In this document: positions 33,864 through 40,950 of the stretch, piece after piece
Numbering within the stretch: position 1 is the stretch's first letter
Layout: each line of letters opens with the position of its first letter
From: Ruminococcus sp.
GTDB lineage: Bacteria; Bacillota; Clostridia; Oscillospirales; Ruminococcaceae
DNA: 54,088 nucleotides
Direction: 5' to 3'
Assembly (NCBI GenBank): GCA_017649325.1
Contig: JAGCHA010000134.1
Location: 1 to 54,088, forward strand
Translations under genes and position numbers: made by a program
The notes under the pieces: model-generated
What the model saw: the letters and a program-made list of their open reading frames with translations, nothing else
The model's database searches: none
Told to the model about the DNA's origin: nothing

Positions 33864-35028
33864 CATTTTCCTCAACGGTTTCCTCCGCAGCTGCCTCAGC
33901 CTCTGTCTCCTCGGGTATATCCTCCTCGTATGTCTCCTTTACAGGAGGAACATAGTCGGGGCTGAGCTCGGGAGCTTCGTCGCCCGTGAGGTTGTCGAAC
34001 TGGGGCTTGATGTCTATCTTGAAGCCTGTCAGCTTTGCCGCAAGCTTTGCATTCTGTCCCTTGTTGCCGATCGCGAGCGAGAGCTGGTTGTTCGGTACGA
34101 TAACGGTGCAGGTCTTCTCCTCCTCGGAGGTAACTACCGTCTTGAGCACCTGTGCGGGAGCGAGCGCTCTTGTAATGAACTCAGCTGTGTCCTCGCTCCA
34201 CGGAATGATGTCTATCTTCTCGCCGCTGAGCTCGCTGACTACAGCGGTGATACGCGAGCGCTGAGGTCCGATACATGCGCCGACAGCATCGACGTTCTCG
34301 TCCTTCGACCATACGGCTATCTTCGTTCTCGAGCCTGCCTCACGCGATATTGACTTGACCTCTACCGTGCCGTCGTATATCTCGGGAACTTCGAGCTCGA
34401 ACAGGCGCTTTACGAGGTCCTTGTGAGTACGCGATATCTTTACGATGGGCTTCTTGGTCTTGCCTACGATGCCTGTGATGTAGACCTTTACCTGCTTGCC
34501 CTCTTCGAGCACCTCGCCGGGTATCTGCTCATTCTTGAAGAGGTAGAGCTCCGTGCCCTGATACTCGACCGTGACCGTGCCTCTGCCGGGCTCTATCTGC
34601 GATACGGTCGCGATGATGCAGTCGTGCTCCTTCTGCTCGAACTTGCCGAGCATCTGCTCGCGGTTTATCTCGCGGAGGTCGCCCTTTATTGACTGCTTTG
34701 CCGATAATGCCGCCATTCTGCCGAGCTTGGAGATGTCTATCTCCTTGAGTATCGTTCCGCCGACCATTGCGTTGGGGTCGATAGTCTTTGCAACGTCGAT
34801 GTTTATCTCGTTCTCGTCGATGGGCTCATCGTCGATTATCTCCTGAACGATATACATTGCGAATTTCTTCTTTGCAGGGTCTATCTCGACTCTTATCCTG
34901 TCCTCGCTGTGAGGATATGCTCTCTTGGCGGCTTTGAGCATCGCCGACTTTACCTTCTCTATGAGCAGGTCAGTCTCAACGCTGTTCTCTTCGCCGAGCA
35001 TTTTAAGTGCGTCGAAAAAGTTTTCCAT
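33853..35028 (-). CDS. nusA: Transcription factor NusA
   Basis: A 391-residue NusA controlling pausing, termination and antitermination. N-terminal RNA-polymerase binding domain (MENFFDALKMLGEENSVETDLLIEKV), S1 domain (near 135-200), and two KH domains (CIGPQRSRI and AIGNKGQNAKLA). The C-terminal acidic tail replaces the AR repeats found in proteobacteria, as is usual in Firmicutes. It is the second gene of the rimP-nusA operon. Confidence 0.97.
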   Translation of the reverse strand: MENFFDALKMLGEENSVETDLLIEKVKSAMLKAAKRAYPHSEDRIRVEIDPAKKKFAMYIVQEIIDDEPIDENEINIDVAKTIDPNAMVGGTILKEIDISKLGRMAALSAKQSIKGDLREINREQMLGKFEQKEHDCIIATVSQIEPGRGTVTVEYQGTELYLFKNEQIPGEVLEEGKQVKVYITGIVGKTKKPIVKISRTHKDLVKRLFELEVPEIYDGTVEVKSISREAGSRTKIAVWSKDENVDAVGACIGPQRSRITAVVSELSGEKIDIIPWSEDTAEFITRALAPAQVLKTVVTSEEEKTCTVIVPNNQLSLAIGNKGQNAKLAAKLTGFKIDIKPQFDNLTGDEAPELSPDYVPPVKETYEEDIPEETEAEAAAEETVEENDEA

Positions 35029-35083
35029 TGTGTTTTCCTCCGTTTATATTATATTTACCTTGAACTTGATTGATCTCTGCGGC

Positions 35084-35560
35084 TCATTCAAAATCGAACC
35101 ACAGCTTGACGAATGCGATGTCCTCGAGCGGTATCACACGCTCGGAGCCGTTTTCGTCCCTGACAGTGACTGCGTTTTTGTCGGCTCCCGCAAGGTAGGC
35201 GCATATCTCCTTCTCTCCGTCAGCCTCGCGTATCAGGCGCACCCTTACCTTGTCGCCCTCGCAGACCGCGAAGTGTTCCTCTCTGAGAAGCTCCCTCTCC
35301 AGTCCCGCCGAGCCGACCTCGAGCATATAATGCTGAGGTATGGGGTCGGTCTCGTCGAGGATATCATTCACGGGAGCGTTGACGCGCTCGCAGTCCGCGA
35401 TAGTGATGCCCTCGTCGCAGTCGATGAATATCCGCAGATACCACATCGCGCCCTCCTTGACGTAGTTGACGTCCCAGAGGTAGTAACCGAGCTCGTCGGT
35501 TATCGGCTTGACGAGCTCGTACACCTTCTGCTCTGTTCCTCCGAACTTTTTCAGCTTCAT
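35084..35560 (-). CDS. rimP: Ribosome maturation factor RimP
   Basis: A 158-residue protein needed for 30S subunit assembly. The motif LGYYLWDVNYVKEGAMWYLRIFID and EVGSAGLERELL are characteristic. ATG 35558-35560 is chosen with AAAGGAG about eleven bases upstream; the 108-base longer frame would start within the hairpin-rich leader. First gene of the operon that runs to ribF. Confidence 0.93.
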   Translation of the reverse strand: MKLKKFGGTEQKVYELVKPITDELGYYLWDVNYVKEGAMWYLRIFIDCDEGITIADCERVNAPVNDILDETDPIPQHYMLEVGSAGLERELLREEHFAVCEGDKVRVRLIREADGEKEICAYLAGADKNAVTVRDENGSERVIPLEDIAFVKLWFDFE

Positions 35561-35602
35561 CCGGTGCTTTTCTCCTTTCTTTCCATAGCATCTCAATAGC
35601 CG

Positions 35603-35654
35603 TCGGGAGGTTATCTCCCGATACAATACGAAAGACCGGAAGTTTCCGGTCTTT
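35603..35654 (-). promoter_or_regulatory. Leader hairpins of the rimP-nusA operon
   Basis: Two hairpins in the 5' untranslated region: TCGGGAG/CTCCCGA (35603-35609, 35615-35621) and an 11-bp stem AAAGACCGGAA (35631-35641) with complement at 35644-35654. On the minus strand the second comes first, close to the transcription start. They may mark feedback control of the operon, for instance by NusA, but that is inference. Confidence 0.5.
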
Positions 35655-35676
35655 AGTCTAACTATCATCGTATACT

Positions 35677-35705
35677 ATTATATCACGGCAAAATGGAAAA
35701 ATCAA
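35677..35705 (-). promoter_or_regulatory. Sigma-A promoter of the rimP-nusA-infB-ribF operon
   Basis: Minus-strand -35 TTGATT (35700-35705), 17-base spacer, -10 TATAAT (35677-35682). Confidence 0.75.
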
Positions 35706-35760
35706 GTGTTTTTCGCAGTTTTTTCAATTTTTTCGCGTATTTATCCAAATCAGACAAAAA

Positions 35761-35793
35761 AATCGGTACCGAACACTCTTTTCGGTACCGATT
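35761..35793 (-). terminator. Strong intrinsic terminator after the Ig-like protein gene
   Basis: A perfect 13-bp stem (AATCGGTACCGAA at 35761-35773, complement at 35781-35793) with a 7-base loop, followed by seven T on the minus strand. It separates the anchored protein gene from the rimP-nusA promoter. Confidence 0.92.
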
Positions 35794-35801
35794 TTGCAGT
35801 T

Positions 35802-36386
35802 TTAAGCCAGTCCCGCATTGGCGACAGTGGTAGTCGTTGTGACAAGCGGGTCATCTGCTATCACAGATGTTGTCGCGATAGCGGGAGTATCCGCACCGCC
35901 GACATTGACCTTTATCTCTATCTCTATATCGGGATAGTTCTTGAAGCTTAGGATTATGTATGTCTGTCCCTTGGATACGCCCGTGATATAGCCCGAAGCA
36001 TTAACGACGGCTATTGCGGGGTCCATAGACTTCCACACCTCGTCGGATTCGCCCGTTCCTGCATCGGGGTAGCTCTGGATTATCGGGACGTCGGTCTCGC
36101 CGACCTCGAGGAAGAGCTCGCGCTTGGAGAGCTTGACGTTGGAAGCCTTGGGATTTACGGCAACAGTGGTGACCTCAGTCGTAGTCTCTACCGGAGGCTC
36201 AGTCACGATGGCGGTAGTGGTGGTTGTGGTCGTTGCGTCAGCCTTCGAGCCGCTTTCGCCGCCCATATTCTTTGTACATTTAGCGAGAAGCACGACAAAC
36301 ATCAGCACAACGAACGCTATGACTGCAAGCGCCGCCAACTGCCTTTGTCTGAGCACCTTACGTGTAACACGTCTTCTGTTGTCCAT
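35802..36386 (-). CDS. Membrane-anchored protein with Ig-like (BIG2-type) domain
   Basis: A 194-residue protein. An N-terminal basic stretch and one membrane helix (about 17-36) anchor it, followed by a Thr/Val/Pro-rich linker (residues 51-75) and an Ig-like domain of about 80 residues (VKLSKRELFLEVGETDVPIIQSYP ... DEVWKSMDPAIAVVNASGYITGVSKGQTYIIL), the pattern of bacterial BIG2 domains. It ends with another short Thr-rich stretch. Function unknown; exposure on the cell surface is inferred from topology. Confidence 0.75.
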   Translation of the reverse strand: MDNRRRVTRKVLRQRQLAALAVIAFVVLMFVVLLAKCTKNMGGESGSKADATTTTTTTAIVTEPPVETTTEVTTVAVNPKASNVKLSKRELFLEVGETDVPIIQSYPDAGTGESDEVWKSMDPAIAVVNASGYITGVSKGQTYIILSFKNYPDIEIEIKVNVGGADTPAIATTSVIADDPLVTTTTTVANAGLA

Positions 36387-36441
36387 ACTTTTTTCCTTCC
36401 TTTATGTTTATATCTTAACAAAGGAGCATTCCTTTGATAAC

Positions 36442-36470
36442 ATTATAACACAAGCACTTAAAAAAGTCAC
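36442..36470 (-). promoter_or_regulatory. Probable promoter of the Ig-like protein gene
   Basis: Minus-strand -10 TATAAT (36442-36447) with a poor -35 GTGACT (36465-36470) at 17 bases. The leader contains a short AAAGGA/TCCTTT dyad. Confidence 0.55.
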
Positions 36471-36565
36471 GCACTTTCAGAAATTTTTACACATTGCTGT
36501 AAATTTTTCCTGCGATTTGTTGATTTTGCACAAGAAAAAGTGTAACACACTGCCCTAAACTAAAA

Positions 36566-36590
36566 GCGGAACGCCTCGCCGGCGTTCCGC
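36566..36590 (-). terminator. Intrinsic terminator after the sugar-binding lipoprotein gene
   Basis: 10-bp GC-rich stem (GCGGAACGCC at 36566-36575, complement at 36581-36590), 5-base loop, then TTTTA on the minus strand. Confidence 0.8.
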
Positions 36591-36595
36591 AGGTC

Positions 36596-37999
36596 TTATG
36601 AGTTGAATCTTCCGACCTCTTCGTCGATGACTCCGCTGCAAGAATCGCGGAGAGTCTCCCACGAATCCGCCGCAGGCTCGCCCTCGAGCAGCGACCTCGT
36701 GAGCTTGTTCATCACGCCGCGGGTCTCGTAGTTATAATCGCCCTCGCCGTACATCCTCGCGCCCATGCCGTAGCCGAAGTCCAGAAGCGGCGTCCTCTTG
36801 CTCGGGTCGAGAAGCGACTGCAATAAGTCGTACTGTTCCTCGGTAACGAAGGACTTGGTCTTGCCTCCCGCCGTCTTTATCTCCGCAAGAGCAGCCTGCT
36901 TTTCTGCCGACTTGTACTCGTCCCGCGCAGCCGCCACGCGCTCACACTTGATATATGCCGCCACAGCCGCGCCCCTGGTCGAGTTCTTCACAAGCATCTT
37001 CGCATCGTAGTTGCAGCAGAGGTATTCCTTATCCGCATCGGGAGCCTTCGGGAAAGGTACTGCCATGATGTCCGAATTCGGGTTCATCGCATTGGATTCC
37101 CCGAGTGCCCAGTCTCCCATAGCATAGAAAAGTGTATCGTGGCTCGTCGGGTAATAGTTCTCCCAATCGGAACGGTATAACCCCTTCGAAGCTATCTCCT
37201 GCATGAAGAGCTCCGCCTTTTCTATCGCGGGGTCGCTGATATTATTCGTGAACTCGGTGCCGTTGTAGTTTACCACGGTGTGTCCTGTGGACTGAAGAAG
37301 TGCCTGTCCACAGCTGCCGCATATGCCATAGCGCTTTTTGCCCTCGGGTGCCTTTGCAACGAACCCCTCCATGAGCTCCATGAGCTTGTTCCAGTCCCAC
37401 TTGCCGTCGAGGTAGAGCTGATACGGGTCTTCAAGCTCCTGCTCGCTCATTATGTTGCGGCTGTATATGATCACCTGCGGATCGGTAAGGGCATACGGCA
37501 CAACATAGTGCTGGCCGTTATACCCGAACATCTCTATCACGTCAGACATTTCGTCCCAAAGGCCTTCTTCACCCATGCCCATGTTTTCATAATACGGGTC
37601 GAGAGGCTCGTACTGCTCATTTAGCGCACCGTTCGGGAATACGCCCTCCTCATATGGAACCATATCTACCTGCTCGCCCGAAATTATCATCTCGGAAAGC
37701 CTGTCGTACTTCTCGCCCGGAGATGCAAACTCGAACTTCACCTTTGCACCGTATACGTCCTCAAAGAGCGAGAGCGCTGTCGAACGCGGACTGCCGTTCT
37801 CGGGATTGAGGTCGTAGTCCGCGAGCCATACTATCGTTTGTCCGCTGACATCGGCGGCTCCCTCTGTCGTCGGCTCAGTCTCGTAGGTTATTTCCGCTAT
37901 GCTGTCCTCAGAGTTTTTGTTGTCCTCGCAGGACACAGCCGCACCACCGAAAACCGCAGCTGCTGCGGCTGCCGCAAGCAGCCTTTTTATATCTTTCAT
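36596..37999 (-). CDS. Extracellular sugar-binding lipoprotein (ABC solute-binding)
   Basis: A 467-residue substrate-binding protein of the family 1 (sugar) class. Signal peptide with a probable lipidation Cys24 (AVSC; a weak lipobox), then about residues 55-450 the bilobed fold with DYDLNPENGSPRSTALSLFEDVYGAKVKF and LYLDGKWDWNKLMELMEGF motifs. It is paralogous to the protein at 47725-49128, of identical length. No permease or ATPase gene is adjacent. The start is ATG 37997-37999 with AAGGAG; the longer frame to 38068 overlaps the promoter. Ligand unknown. Confidence 0.85.
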   Translation of the reverse strand: MKDIKRLLAAAAAAAVFGGAAVSCEDNKNSEDSIAEITYETEPTTEGAADVSGQTIVWLADYDLNPENGSPRSTALSLFEDVYGAKVKFEFASPGEKYDRLSEMIISGEQVDMVPYEEGVFPNGALNEQYEPLDPYYENMGMGEEGLWDEMSDVIEMFGYNGQHYVVPYALTDPQVIIYSRNIMSEQELEDPYQLYLDGKWDWNKLMELMEGFVAKAPEGKKRYGICGSCGQALLQSTGHTVVNYNGTEFTNNISDPAIEKAELFMQEIASKGLYRSDWENYYPTSHDTLFYAMGDWALGESNAMNPNSDIMAVPFPKAPDADKEYLCCNYDAKMLVKNSTRGAAVAAYIKCERVAAARDEYKSAEKQAALAEIKTAGGKTKSFVTEEQYDLLQSLLDPSKRTPLLDFGYGMGARMYGEGDYNYETRGVMNKLTRSLLEGEPAADSWETLRDSCSGVIDEEVGRFNS

Positions 38000-38058
38000 C
38001 GTTATGCTCCTTCCATAGCCGAGAGCCCGCTTATGCAGACCCTTTCGAGCCAACCTAT

Positions 38059-38087
38059 ATTGTACCATATCGCGAAGATGAAGTCAA
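38059..38087 (-). promoter_or_regulatory. Sigma-A promoter of the sugar-binding lipoprotein gene
   Basis: Minus-strand -35 TTGACT (38082-38087), 17-base spacer, -10 TACAAT (38059-38064). Immediately upstream are two direct copies of TTTGTCAGC (38093-38101 and 38105-38113), 12 bases apart. Confidence 0.78.
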
Positions 38088-38092
38088 GCACC

Positions 38093-38113
38093 GCTGACAA
38101 ACGGCTGACAAAT
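38093..38113. repeat. Tandem 9-bp direct repeats upstream of a promoter
   Basis: GCTGACAAA occurs at 38093-38101 and again at 38105-38113, spaced 12 bases start to start (about one helical turn), adjacent to the -35 of the lipoprotein promoter. Possible binding site for an activator or repressor. Confidence 0.5.
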
Positions 38114-38121
38114 GTCTAAGT

Positions 38122-38186
38122 TTCTGCAAAAAAACGCAGAAAAGGCTATAATACATATTTTGTAAGTCCGTGCTAACAAATATGTC
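38122..38186 (+). promoter_or_regulatory. Ferredoxin promoter with flanking dyads
   Basis: TATAAT at 38148-38153 with no good -35. A 7-bp dyad (TTTCTGC 38122-38128, GCAGAAA 38137-38143) covers the -35 position, and an imperfect dyad (ACATATTTTGT from 38154, AACAAATATGT ending 38186) covers the likely start of transcription. The arrangement suggests regulator binding. Confidence 0.5.
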
Positions 38187-38266
38187 TTGATTTTTCTCTG
38201 CCTTTATGTCAAAATAGAAATCAGAGGAGCGGAAGCTCCCGAATATTCTACGGAGGTGCTTTAATT

Positions 38267-38437
38267 ATGGCATATAAGATTTCAGACGATTGTGTTAGCT
38301 GCGGTGCTTGTGCAGGTGAGTGTCCTGTAGGCGCTATCTCAGAAGGCGATGGAAAATACGTTATCGACGCTGACGCTTGCGTAGAGTGCGGCGCTTGTGC
38401 AGGTGTTTGCCCCGTAGGCGCTCCTTCTGCTGAGTAA
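38267..38437 (+). CDS. Small 2[4Fe-4S] ferredoxin
   Basis: A 56-residue clostridial-type ferredoxin. Two cluster motifs are visible: CVSCGACAGECP at residues 9-20 and CVECGACAGVCP at residues 38-49, each CxxCxxCxxxCP. It carries low-potential electrons in fermentation (pyruvate:ferredoxin oxidoreductase, hydrogenase). SD GGAGGTG and a strong terminator flank it, so it is monocistronic. Codons favour GCT, TGC and GGC, typical of highly expressed genes. It is the only plus-strand gene in the left 42 kb. Confidence 0.96.
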   Translation: MAYKISDDCVSCGACAGECPVGAISEGDGKYVIDADACVECGACAGVCPVGAPSAE

Positions 38438-38462
38438 TTCTGACACGATACATGAAAAATCA

Positions 38463-38494
38463 ACGGCTATCCTTTCGGATAGCCGTTTTTCTTT
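38463..38494 (+). terminator. Bidirectional terminator after ferredoxin
   Basis: 10-bp stem ACGGCTATCC (38463-38472) with complement at 38477-38486 and TTTC loop, followed by TTTTCTTTTG. It also lies at the end of the convergent lipoprotein gene. Confidence 0.9.
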
Positions 38495-38503
38495 TGTTTG
38501 TTG

Positions 38504-39103
38504 TCACGTCGAATGAGTCAGTACCGTGATATCGCTTTCGGCAATGTCTACCTTGATGACGTCGGGTGTCTTGTCAGGCTCATTGAGTGTCGGGAAGAAG
38601 CATACCGTGAAGTCCTTCACGTCCTCTCCTACAGCAAAGCCGCCAATGATACCGCTGAACTGTCCGCTCGCGGGAACAGTGAACGGGCTGGGGATATAGC
38701 CGTCAAGATTGTTCGTGGCATAGAGCTGGCTGCCTACATGGTAGTGTATCTCGCTGCCGTCGCTGAGAAGCAGATAGAAGTTGTTGAGTATGTTGAGTTC
38801 GTACTCCTTGTCGGTGGTGTTGTCGATTGTGACATCGAGATAGATGAAGCGCTCGTTTTTCTCGTTGCGGTTGCCTGCGTCGATGACCCTGTTGAGGGTG
38901 AAGCCCGTCTTGTTGGCGCTCGCCTTCTCGGAAACTGCGGCGCTGACCTCATGGTCTGCTCGTCCCTCGTTATTCTGGTTTACGGTTGTCGACTGCGAGG
39001 TCACGGACATAGACCTGCTGCCCGTATCGTCAGAGCAGCCTGATGCTGCCGATATTGCCATAGCTGCACAGAGCAGGAGTGCGGTAAGTTTATATTTTCT
39101 CAT
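38504..39103 (-). CDS. DUF4352-like lipoprotein
   Basis: A 199-residue lipoprotein with a signal peptide and lipobox SAASGC (Cys23), then a polar linker (to about 60) and an Ig-like beta-sandwich of about 120 residues (GFTLNRVIDAGNRNEKNERFIYLDVTIDNTTDKEYELNILNNFYL ... GQFSGIIGGFAVGEDVKDFTVCF), as in the DUF4352 family of extracellular proteins. Function unknown. It has its own promoter at 39152-39181. Confidence 0.78.
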   Translation of the reverse strand: MRKYKLTALLLCAAMAISAASGCSDDTGSRSMSVTSQSTTVNQNNEGRADHEVSAAVSEKASANKTGFTLNRVIDAGNRNEKNERFIYLDVTIDNTTDKEYELNILNNFYLLLSDGSEIHYHVGSQLYATNNLDGYIPSPFTVPASGQFSGIIGGFAVGEDVKDFTVCFFPTLNEPDKTPDVIKVDIAESDITVLTHST

Positions 39104-39151
39104 TATATGAGCCTCCGTTCAGATGTGGATAGGCGCGATTTGCGCTCCCTT

Positions 39152-39181
39152 AGTATACCACAACAGAGCCGCTCATGTCAA
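39152..39181 (-). promoter_or_regulatory. Sigma-A promoter of the DUF4352-like lipoprotein
   Basis: Minus-strand -35 TTGACA (39176-39181), 18-base spacer, -10 TATACT (39152-39157). The -35 overlaps the last codons of the upstream flippase gene (stop at 39178). Confidence 0.8.
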
Positions 39182-40782
39182 GTATCGCGCAATGCCTGCC
39201 TCTTAGGTCTTTTCAGCGAGAGCAGTCCCAGCGAGACAAGATACATCACCGCTCCCGCCGTAACGGAGACTGCCGTGCCGATGAGCCCTGACGCTCCTGC
39301 GCGGGTGCATATGCCTTCCGATAGATACACTGCTCCGCCGCACATAGCTCCCGCGTAGAGCACCTTCAGCAGCGCTCCGACGGGCAGAACAGTCCCCGTG
39401 ACGCGGACGTATACGGTCAGCGAGACCGCCAGTATCACAGCGTAGCAGAGCGAGGTCGATATCGCCGCTCCGTCAGCTCCGATGAGAGGCACAAGCGCAA
39501 GATTGCCCGCAAGCTTCACGGCTGTCCCCACAAGCATTATTTTGAGCGGTGCCGAGGGCTTGCCAACCGCCTGCAAAAGGCTGAATACAGGGAACGACAG
39601 GCACAGGCAGACCATTCCCGCCATAAGCAGCCGCAGAGTTGATATGCACAACTCTGCCTCGTCGCTTTGCAGCGGGAACAGCAGGTGCAGCACCTCGGGG
39701 GCGAGGACTCCGAGTCCGAATGCCGACGGCACCGCTATCGCCGCCGCGGTCACGAGAGCCTGCGACGTTCCTGCTTCAAGGGCGGCTCTGTCCCGCGATG
39801 ACCACGCCGCCGTTATCGTCGGGAGAGCTCCCTTGCCAAGCATATTCGTCACCGACGGCACAAGGTTGAACACCGTCAGCGCTATCCCCGCGAATGAGCC
39901 GTAGACGAAATTCGGGACATCCTCGGGCGCGACCGTCGCGGGTACTCCCCTGCCGCAGCCAAACCGTGATATACAGGCGATCACCGTCCACATATCCACA
40001 AGCGAAGTCAGATTCGTGACCACTGAGCTCACTCCCACCGGCAGAGCCGTCAGCGCGAGCTCGCGGGCTATCTCGCGGCGGGACTGAATATGCTCCTCGC
40101 CTCCGCGGAGAGGTCGGCGGAAAAGCGCCATTACCGCGAAAAACATCACCGCTCCGAGCGAGGACAGCGATACTCCGAGTATGCCCGCCGCAGCCGACAG
40201 CGCACGTGTGTCGGTCACGGAAGGAAAATTCGCCATTACCGCGCTGCCGTGGGAATTCACAAAGCTGCACAGCCACAGTCCCGCTGCGACCTTTACCGCG
40301 CCCTCCGCCGCCTGAGAAAGTGCGGTCGGGTACATATTGCTCATGCCCTCATAGCAGCCCCGCTCCACAGCCGTGATACAGCCGAACAGCACCGCGGGAG
40401 CTATCATCATCAGCGCGGGGACTGCCTCTGCGCCGCCTGTAGACAGCAGGCTGAACGGGTACGCAAGCATGAACACTGCCACGCTCCCGAGGAGTCCCAC
40501 TCCCGTGAAAAGCAGCAGGGCGGTGCTCCGTATGCGGCGGATATTCGCGTACATTCCGATGGCGGAGCTCTGGGCAGTCATGCGTGCCACCGCCGAGGAC
40601 AAGCCCGTCGCCGTCAGTGCGTAAACGGGCAGGAAAAGGCTGTACGCACAGCTGAAATAGCTCATGCCCACGCCGCCCAGCAGGTTCGTCAGCGGTATCT
40701 TGAACAGCGCCCCGAAGCCCTTCGCCACCACCGCCGATATCATCAGTATTATCGAGCCTTTCAGTATGTTCTGCTTCTTCAT
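39178..40782 (-). CDS. MATE/MOP-superfamily oligosaccharide flippase (SpoVB-like)
   Basis: A 534-residue membrane protein with about 14 hydrophobic segments, beginning MKKQNILKGSIILMISAVVAKGFGALFKIPLTNLLGGVG, the start typical of SpoVB/MurJ-type lipid-linked oligosaccharide flippases. Members move peptidoglycan or polysaccharide precursors across the membrane. Sequence alone does not separate a MurJ-like, SpoVB-like or capsule flippase. It has SD GGGAGG seven bases upstream of the ATG. Confidence 0.86.
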   Translation of the reverse strand: MKKQNILKGSIILMISAVVAKGFGALFKIPLTNLLGGVGMSYFSCAYSLFLPVYALTATGLSSAVARMTAQSSAIGMYANIRRIRSTALLLFTGVGLLGSVAVFMLAYPFSLLSTGGAEAVPALMMIAPAVLFGCITAVERGCYEGMSNMYPTALSQAAEGAVKVAAGLWLCSFVNSHGSAVMANFPSVTDTRALSAAAGILGVSLSSLGAVMFFAVMALFRRPLRGGEEHIQSRREIARELALTALPVGVSSVVTNLTSLVDMWTVIACISRFGCGRGVPATVAPEDVPNFVYGSFAGIALTVFNLVPSVTNMLGKGALPTITAAWSSRDRAALEAGTSQALVTAAAIAVPSAFGLGVLAPEVLHLLFPLQSDEAELCISTLRLLMAGMVCLCLSFPVFSLLQAVGKPSAPLKIMLVGTAVKLAGNLALVPLIGADGAAISTSLCYAVILAVSLTVYVRVTGTVLPVGALLKVLYAGAMCGGAVYLSEGICTRAGASGLIGTAVSVTAGAVMYLVSLGLLSLKRPKRQALRDT

Positions 40783-40841
40783 CGCCGCGCCTCCCGAACG
40801 TATTCCTTACAGGATATGCCGCGGGGCGCGGGAATATGAAA

Positions 40842-40864
40842 ACGGGCGCTCGGAAAGCGCCCGT
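40842..40864 (-). terminator. Terminator after the cohesin-dockerin gene
   Basis: 9-bp stem ACGGGCGCT (40842-40850) with complement at 40856-40864 and 5-base loop; TTTTCA follows on the minus strand. It lies 87 bases after the cohesin-dockerin stop. Confidence 0.72.
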
Positions 40865-40880
40865 CATGCGGTCAGTTTTT

Positions 40881-40908
40881 GCGGGCGGACACGCGAATCC
40901 GCCCCTAC
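40881..40908. repeat. GC-rich intergenic palindrome ending CCCCTACTA
   Basis: GGGCGGA (40883-40889) and TCCGCCC (40898-40904) form a 7-bp stem with an 8-base loop, followed by CCTACT. It belongs to the dispersed TGTAGGGG-type set. Confidence 0.55.
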
Positions 40909-40950
40909 TATCGGTTTTATTCTTTCAAGTCAAGGTATCGGGAACGTTAA

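Noticed and set aside
36566..36590. GCGGAACGCC palindrome as another dispersed repeat
   Set aside because: Position after the stop codon and the following T-run make it a terminator.
38248..38463. Minus-strand frame of 71 codons over the ferredoxin gene
   Set aside because: Antisense of a gene with two clear [4Fe-4S] motifs, SD, promoter and terminator on the plus strand.
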